Assembly (NCBI GenBank): GCA_036426205.1
Contig: CM071570.1
Location: 6,095,301-6,159,300 of the forward strand
Length of the DNA: 64,000 bases
Direction: 5' to 3'
Source: Ascaphus truei
Lineage: Eukaryota; Chordata; Amphibia; Anura; Ascaphidae
The stretch's first letter is position 1. Every line of letters starts with the position of its first letter. Both the position numbers and the translations under genes were made by a program. The notes under the pieces were generated by a model. It did no database searches, was not told the origin of the DNA, and saw only the letters and a program-made list of their open reading frames with translations. Below are positions 58,259 to 64,000 of this stretch, in pieces.

Positions 58259-58301
58259 TTAATTGCCGTATACTTAACTTCTCATCTGCTCTTCCCTTCA
58301 G

Positions 58302-58635
58302 GTTTGTGACCAGGTTCATTGAGCTGGACGGTTTAACTTGCCTGTTGAACTTCCTAAAGAGTATGGACTATGAGACATCGGAGAGCCGCATACACACATC
58401 CGTTATAGGATGCATCAAAGCGCTGATGAATAACTCCCAGGGTAGGGCGCACGTCCTGGCTCACCCCGAGAGCATCAACATCATCTCCCAGAGCTTACGG
58501 ACTGAGAACATTAAAACCAAGATTGCCGTGCTGGAGATACTGGGAGCCGTGTGCCTGGTACCAGACGGACACAAGAAGGTGCTCCAGGCCATGCTGCACT
58601 ACCAGGTGTATGCAGCCGAGCGAACCAGGTTCCAG
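58302..58635 (+). CDS. daam2: daam2 coding exon, about residues 143-254 (GBD/FH3)
   Basis: This 334-bp exon completes the split Arg codon and adds 111 codons: [20 protein letters not shown], then [60 protein letters not shown] and [20 protein letters not shown] up to Gln. It forms the main armadillo-like part of the GTPase-binding domain and the start of FH3, which holds the formin autoinhibited and releases it on Rho and Dishevelled binding. The acceptor TCTTCCCTTCAG and donor GTACGT are good. It is highly conserved and has no stop or indel, so the gene is presumably functional. Confidence 0.5.
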
Positions 58636-59759
58636 GTACGTTCTGTAATAACCTAGAACCCTGATACTCAGCTGGCAAACATATTCTGTGTCTGGATAAT
58701 GCAAGCGATCAAAGTGTCTTTCAAAAGTAGCGGCGCGGTACCTAATTTCAAGCAATTCTCACTCTGTTAAACCTTCTGCGGCATGGCGAGCGTTGCTTGC
58801 CCGCTCTGGCAGCAAAAGGGTTAAACAGTAATTAACATTAATTACAATATTTATGCCTTAAATGGAGTAAGGAAGGACTCATCTTAAATTAAATTAAATA
58901 GTAGAATGGGTGAATAGAAAATACTCAAGGTTTTCAGATAAAAAAAACTGGTTAGGCTCTGTATTCCTTGTAGCATCCCACGTCACAAAGCACCGGATAA
59001 TGCTACCTTTTCATAAACCTTTAAGGGTCCAATGCCTCTATGTACAGTGTATATCAATATTTGTATTTATGTATCATACAGCAATGACAAAGAACACTGA
59101 GCACATGCACGTATCTGAGACAGGTTCCCTAACCTGCATTATCCCATAACCGCACGGCATACCGTGTTACTGCTGCAAAGGATTCTGGGTGATGGCATGC
59201 AAGTGAGCACTCCCAGGATTAACCCTGCGGGGTATCCCATTCACAAGCATGGACCACCTGCAGCTCCATCACTGCAGGCACTGTCTCCAGCGTTGAGGTT
59301 GTCCGTCTACGGCGCCGGGGGCAGCACGTTTTGCTACATCTGTAAATGTCAATTAAGATACAACTTTTAGAACATGTGCAAATATCGGTAACGCACAGTT
59401 AAGGACACTATCTCCCATTCACACGAGTATAAAAACATGCATTGTTACCTGTGCACTGCCCAGCTTGTACATGTAATGAACTGTGGTCTTAGACCACTTG
59501 AGATGCTACCATGTGACATGGTGATAAATGCAGCATTTTCTGATCCCTCTGGCTATGAAAGGCTTGAACAGGGATCCTCTAAGCAGCCTGTCTGGCAGTA
59601 CACACATACTGTACACCCCCTGCCTGCTCTCCCCCCCTGCTCTCCCCCCCTCCTGCCTCGCAGTACACACAGACTGTACACGACTCTCGCCTTCACATAT
59701 TTTCCAATTAGATTTAAATTAATGTCTTATCCTCCACCTAAAGCAGCAGGACAGGACAG

Positions 59760-60035
59760 GACAGGTTCGCGATACGTATAATAATGATAATATTTATTAT
59801 ATTCGGCTCTGGGGATCCCCAGATCTAACACTTCCGTGTTATTTAAATGTGGCGCCCACGGCTAGCCAATCAGAAGCCGCAATCTCATCTGCCATTTCCC
59901 CCCCCCCCTAAGAGTTAGAGGAGAACACTGGCACCTAAAACGGCAGGTATCTCGAGAACTGGGGTGTCCACGGAGCTGACAAAGAGCACAGATCCGCTAT
60001 GGAGAGACCCCCCGGTGTGAATACTGTAATAATGA
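59760..60035. mobile_element. Decayed piggyBac-like MITE
   Basis: GGCAGGTATCTCGAGAACTG, then a CACGGAGCTGACAAAGAGCA stretch, and a GC-rich left half, GCCAATCAGAAGCCGC, match the family at 14211 and 57889 in order. Ends are not preserved. Confidence 0.5.
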
Positions 60036-60255
60036 GCAGAAGCAGATTGCTGCATTAATGGACAAAATCATTTGTTTCTCATCAAAGTGGTTACCCTCGG
60101 GTACTGCAATAATGTTGGGGTTTTGACACAGGAAACCTTCCAAAGTCTAATGAAATGTTCTTTTGTCATCAGAAATGACAACATACCGTCTGTATATGTA
60201 AATTGCTGGAGTTAATTGTAAATAACAATAACCCATTCCAGTGAGTGCATTAGGA

Positions 60256-60549
60256 AAGGGGTTAGCAAACTTTTTTTGCCTGTGCCCCCCCTGCCTGCTC
60301 GCACCCCTCCCACCCCTCTTACCTGTTCTCCGGCATTTTCTGATGTCACGACGTCATGTGACATCATGTTGCCATGGCAACGCAACGTCATGTGACCCCG
60401 CTGCGATACCATGGCGACATATCGCCGGAGGGAAGGTAAGAGCGCGTTACAGAGGCCTGCACGCTCCCCCCGGGATTTCATTTAAATGTTGCGGGGAAGA
60501 GCGTGGTGCCTCTGTAAGCGCTCCCCCCACCACAGTTTGCGCACCCCTG
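60256..60549. mobile_element. hAT MITE (14693 family) with X-box and E-box-like sites
   Basis: It runs from AAGGGGTTAGCAAACTTTTT to GTTTGCGCACCCCTG. The flanks CATTAGGA and CATTACAG share their first five bases. It carries GTCATGTGAC twice, the perfect palindrome GTTGCCATGGCAAC (60368-60381) and ATTTCATTTAAATGTTGCGG. Confidence 0.5.
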
Positions 60550-60639
60550 CATTACAGGATAGAAGTTGCAAAGAGGTGCAATGGCCAGCAGGTTGCATAG
60601 GTGTAAGACAGGAGAGTCTTGTTGACATTAGGAGTGGTT

Positions 60640-60860
60640 CATTGTCTCATATTGCTTTAATTATTACAACATTTTCCCTTTATATAGCGCTGACAATGAA
60701 CGCAGTGCTGTACATGCATATTGAGTCTCTTCCACCAATAAGCTGACAATCTAATTTTGGTGCCCGATGCACATGGAAATAACTTGACTTGCCCAAGGTC
60801 ACATAACGAGCCATTTCTGAGGCAGCACTTTTAGCACTAAACTACTCGTGCAGCCCACTG
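60640..60860. mobile_element. L2/MIR-type SINE remnant
   Basis: TATATAGCGCTGACAATGAA, ATAAGCTGACAATCTAATTT and ACTTGCCCAAGGTCACATAA are standard words of L2 tails and MIR cores. Strongly decayed. Confidence 0.5.
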
Positions 60861-61650
60861 CATATAAGCCATGTGTTACTAAATAAATACATTTGCATGC
60901 ATTGAGTTATTGTGTCCTGGAACCACTATACGTTTGCATTCATTGAGTTAGATTTCAGCATTTCCCACAGTGCCATGTTGTAGCCGGTTGGAAAACGACT
61001 GCATGGCGTATATAGCCAGGAACCAATCACATTTCAGTGCTCGTTCCAAGCCGTACACTATAAATGTTTCAATACATGGCTGAGAACCAAACACTAAGCA
61101 CAGGAAAGTGACTAACGGCTTCATAATATATTATATCCTGGGCTTTCATTGAAGTGCTTGTGATAGCTGAAGCTACTGTACTTAGAATGACCACACTGCT
61201 GCTCGGATTAAGTCAATGACTTGGCCAGGGTCATGATACAGGCTCTGCATTGGCTGCTCGTACTCCGTGGATTGATGTCAAGGTATTAGCAATGGTTTAA
61301 AGGCTTTCTGGGAAGAAATCCCTGTTAAAGGTACAGTCACCCGTAGTAGAGATTTTAGCCATTTAAAAAAATAAAAATCCTGGCCTTCCATATTTCATCT
61401 TATGATATGTACATATAGTAGTTTTAAAATATATGCAGGTAATGTGAATCGGTGGATCACACATACGATGCCAACACCCACAGGTTTCCCCGTCATGTCA
61501 GTAACACCGCGCTTGCGTTTCAAGCTTATGCTCTTGTTCCGCTTGTTCCTAATTGTTGGGACACTTTGTTGCAGGGAGCACAGATATAACCTCCTTTAAA
61601 ATTGTGAAAATAACTAACTTGGTGACCACTACAGCATGAAATACATCATT

Positions 61651-61690
61651 ATCTTCTTCTTCCTCTTCTTCTTCCCCTTCTTCTTCCCCT
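61651..61690. repeat. (CTT)n microsatellite
   Basis: CTTCTTCTTCCTCTTCTTC-type run with interruptions. Confidence 0.5.
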
Positions 61691-61750
61691 CATTGCCTGG
61701 TACTAAATGAGTTTACATGCGATAGTATTTACAAGGCAGTGCTCAGCCTT

Positions 61751-62545
61751 TGTTACCTTGTCAGGGTGCTGGATCCATGTAGGCTGGGAATTGGAAAGCC
61801 AATGTTGGGCGCCAGGAACTTTATTCATACAAACAGGAGTTTTATTACCAGCCACAGATATAGGCTCAGTCACAACATACACTCCCCAATATGTACAGTC
61901 TGTGATCTCTCCACTGTTTCTACTGTTTCTTTTCTCTTCCCCGGCTGCCCCAGATCTCGGCCGTTGGGGAGGTACTGAGGCTTTACTTATCCTGTGTTAC
62001 CTAACTGATCTCTTTCCTGTATAGTGTCTGTCGTGCTCCATCCCTTGAGGACTCCTTTTGGCCTTGCTCTCTTTCTTCTCGTACTGTTCTCAGCATCCCC
62101 GTCTCAGGTACTGAATGCCACCTTGTGGCCTTCTGGGGTAGAGTTAGCTAGGGACCCTTCGGTTGGGCGAATACTGCTATACATTAGGGTTACAGCTCTG
62201 GGAACCCCATCTGGGCATACACTTCTTCCACATGAGCCAGGAGAGTAGGGATGAACCATTTCTAAGGACACTAGCTGGGAAGGGCACTGTTCCTAACTAC
62301 TAAACAAGAAAGGGTATACCTGCCCTAGTATATAATCATCTCCACCCAAACTGTTTTACACTGTACACCATGAGGCCCCACCTCAGTGACTCCTCCATGG
62401 ACCTAACTTCCAGATCCTTCTCCCCAATAAATATATATATATGTATAGCGCTGTCCTTTGCTGCAGCGGGAATGCAGGATTATAGCGCTGTCCTTTGCGG
62501 TGCCAGCGTTCTTGGGCGTCACTGCGTCACCAGATGGGCTGTCAC
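61751..62545 (-). mobile_element. Putative solo LTR, minus strand
   Basis: On the minus strand it begins TGTGACAGCCCATCTGGTGA, has AATAAAGTTCCTGGCGCCC near 61830 and ends ACAAGGTAACA. The end wording and the order of parts match the block at 34108-34838. Within it TATAGCGCTGTCCTTTGC occurs twice (62445 and 62482). No retroviral gene is next to it; the duplication was not established. Confidence 0.5.
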
Positions 62546-63066
62546 ACTCGCCCAGCCGAAATTCTGCCTCTGATGCCAAGTTTTAAAACCTGGATTGAAT
62601 ATCTTAAACGTCACATTTGTCTATTTAACACTGACTGTATTAAGTCATGTTCACCAGACTGTCTTCTTGCTCGGTGCAAGACAAGAGAAACACTTGCACA
62701 CACCACACAGCGATTCCCGGGCAGATGCAATTGCCTGGAAACTCCAGAGGGGAACAATACAATGCAAAGACGGAGGCTTCCAAGGATCTCATACTGAGCT
62801 TTGGGCTGATCTGAATCAACGACCATAACGTATTCCACTGCTTGTATTATCAAACAGAAAGCCTGCAGGTCCCAGCAGCATCCAGGACAAACAGCATAAT
62901 GTAATCAAGATCATCCCCCAATAATCAGATGCAAGCTTTCAGCCAGGGGAACGGGAAAGTGCATTCCCAACATAGATAGGGGAACATATAATGTGATTAG
63001 CATTTTTGACAACTGAAGCTGGAAAGTTTGAAATGACATCACCAACGGAACATCTGGAATTCCCCA

Positions 63067-63430
63067 AAGATTCCACGTGATCCGCTCAGCCGTGAGCTCG
63101 TCTCCAGATTAAAGATTCCACGTGATCCGCTCAGCCCTGAGCTCTTCTCTAGATAAAAGATTCCACGTGATCCGCTCATCCGTGAGCTCGTCTCCAGATA
63201 AAAGATTCCACGTGATCCGCTCAGCCGTGAGCTCTTCTCCAGATAAAAGATTCTACGTGATCCGCTCAGCCGTGAGCTCTTCTCCAGATAAAAGATTCCA
63301 CGTGATCCGCTCAGCCGTGAGCTCTCCTCCAGATAAAAGATTCCACGTGATCCGCTCAGCCGTGAGCTCTCCTCCAGATAAAAGATTCCACGTGATCCGC
63401 TCAGCCGTGAGCTCTTCTCCAGATTAAAGA
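63067..63430. repeat. 45-bp minisatellite, eight copies, each with a CACGTG box
   Basis: The unit is GATTCCACGTGATCCGCTCA, GCCGTGAGCTCTTCTCCAGA and TAAAA. CACGTG occurs at 63074, 63119, 63164, 63209, 63299, 63344 and 63389; the copy at 63254 has TACGTG. Spacing is exactly 45 bp. Copies differ at one to three bases. As 45 is a multiple of three, the + strand stays open for about 100 codons, but this is a by-product. Confidence 0.5.
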
Positions 63431-64000
63431 TTCGGTTTACAGTGCTGTGTCCAGATAAGACACTGCCTATGCTACATGCCCCCTAGTCATATGCGAGGCT
63501 GCGGATCATAAAGTCCCAAGAAAAGGCAATAACACACACATTAAATAAGGAAGGGCTTGCCTTGCAGCAGTTGTAACAGTGGCATTTGGTCAAGTAGTAG
63601 CTCGTCAGAACCAGGCAGTACCATCACTGAAGCAAATTCAGAAATATTGTATAACTACCTACAGTTGAATACTTTCTCACGTAACCTGCCTTAGCTTTTC
63701 CACTTCTCTGCCATAGGAGCGACCCTTCAAATCTCTTATGCTTTATCTGAGCAAAGGACAGGCCAGCGGGGGCTCAGCCATAGCCTTTAGCTGCTTGCGT
63801 AGCAGGCCCCTTTGGCAGCAAAAAGGGTTAAATAAATGCCTGAGTACAGGAGGTAATATCCTTGAATAGGAGAATGATGCTTTTACTGAATGCTGTCACT
63901 TTCTCATTTCATTTTGCCGTTCAACGCATTGCTGGCTCCTCTGGCAGAGAAAAGGTTAAAAATGACAAAGTAAGAAATTGCTTAATTAATCACGTGCCTT

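Larger units (their letters stand above)
44261..58301 (+). other. daam2: daam2 intron, about 14.0 kb
   Basis: Starts GTAGCT and ends CTCATCTGCTCTTCCCTTCAG. Large parts are transposons. Stretches with no gene and no element that I can name are 44270-45600, 45790-48770, 49500-49920, 52440-53330, 54620-54925, 55140-55680 and 56140-57880. A short hairpin of TGCCAAGGCA and TGCCTTGG arms lies at 46197-46276. Confidence 0.5.
58636..64000 (+). other. daam2: daam2 intron, at least 5.4 kb, open at window end
   Basis: Starts GTACGT. The next expected exon (encoding TLLNELDR-like residues) is not found before 64000. Segments 58640-59750, 60870-61640 and 62560-63060 contain nothing I can name, apart from short stretches such as CTCTGGCAGCAAAAGGGTTA near 58803. 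The tail 63431-64000 has two further such motifs (63810-63830 and 63938-63959). Confidence 0.5.

Noticed and set aside
61800..61835. The GGCGCCC word near 61815 as a retroviral primer-binding site
   Set aside because: It lies inside the block, before the putative ACAAGGTAACA end, and no internal retroviral region follows. Probably coincidence.
63067..63430. CRISPR-like array
   Set aside because: Repeats are directly adjacent with no unique spacers, in a vertebrate intron. The same applies to the 75-bp, 35-bp and 28-bp arrays.

Overview
The window is vertebrate nuclear DNA, most likely amphibian and probably a frog. The reasons are a Tx1-type L1 LINE, many L2-type LINE pieces, abundant small hAT, piggyBac-like, Harbinger-like and pogo/Tigger-like MITEs, two Helitrons, very large repeat-filled introns, and one assembly gap of Ns (23991-24091). 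The species call is inference; the transposon calls rest on ends, target-site duplications and motifs read in the sequence.

One host gene can be supported. Four exons on the + strand encode the N-terminal Rho-GTPase-binding/FH3 part of DAAM2, a Dishevelled-associated formin: 7963-8052, 40137-40211, 44166-44260 and 58302-58635. All have AG/GT borders, and their phases (0-0, 0-0, 0-2, 2-0) join into one frame without stops. The introns between them are about 32.1 kb, 4.0 kb and 14.0 kb. The start codon lies upstream of the window and the rest of the FH3, FH2 and DAD regions downstream. A 71-bp exon-like segment at 56057-56127 has the same phase class as the 44166 exon and is flagged as a possible alternative exon.

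Layout: 1-3.4 kb is a broken Tx1-type LINE on the minus strand. 3.4-8 kb is the intron upstream of the first visible exon. 8-40 kb is a huge intron holding hAT, piggyBac-like, Harbinger-like and Tigger-like MITEs, a Helitron, L2 LINE copies (one pair head to head), a tRNA-SINE next to the assembly gap, and long minisatellites. 40-58 kb holds three exons, a 75-bp minisatellite, a second and larger Helitron, LTR-like blocks and C-rich arrays. 58-64 kb is the following intron, with more MITEs, an LTR-like block and a 45-bp array carrying seven perfect CACGTG boxes.

A recurring theme is tandem amplification that starts at or inside transposon ends: the Tigger-like MITE at 24.6 kb, the hAT MITE at 22.6 kb, the SINE head at 24.1 kb, the composite element at 49.2 kb and both Helitrons. 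I found no CRISPR array, rRNA, functional tRNA gene or operon-like structure, and no evidence of a prokaryotic-style system.
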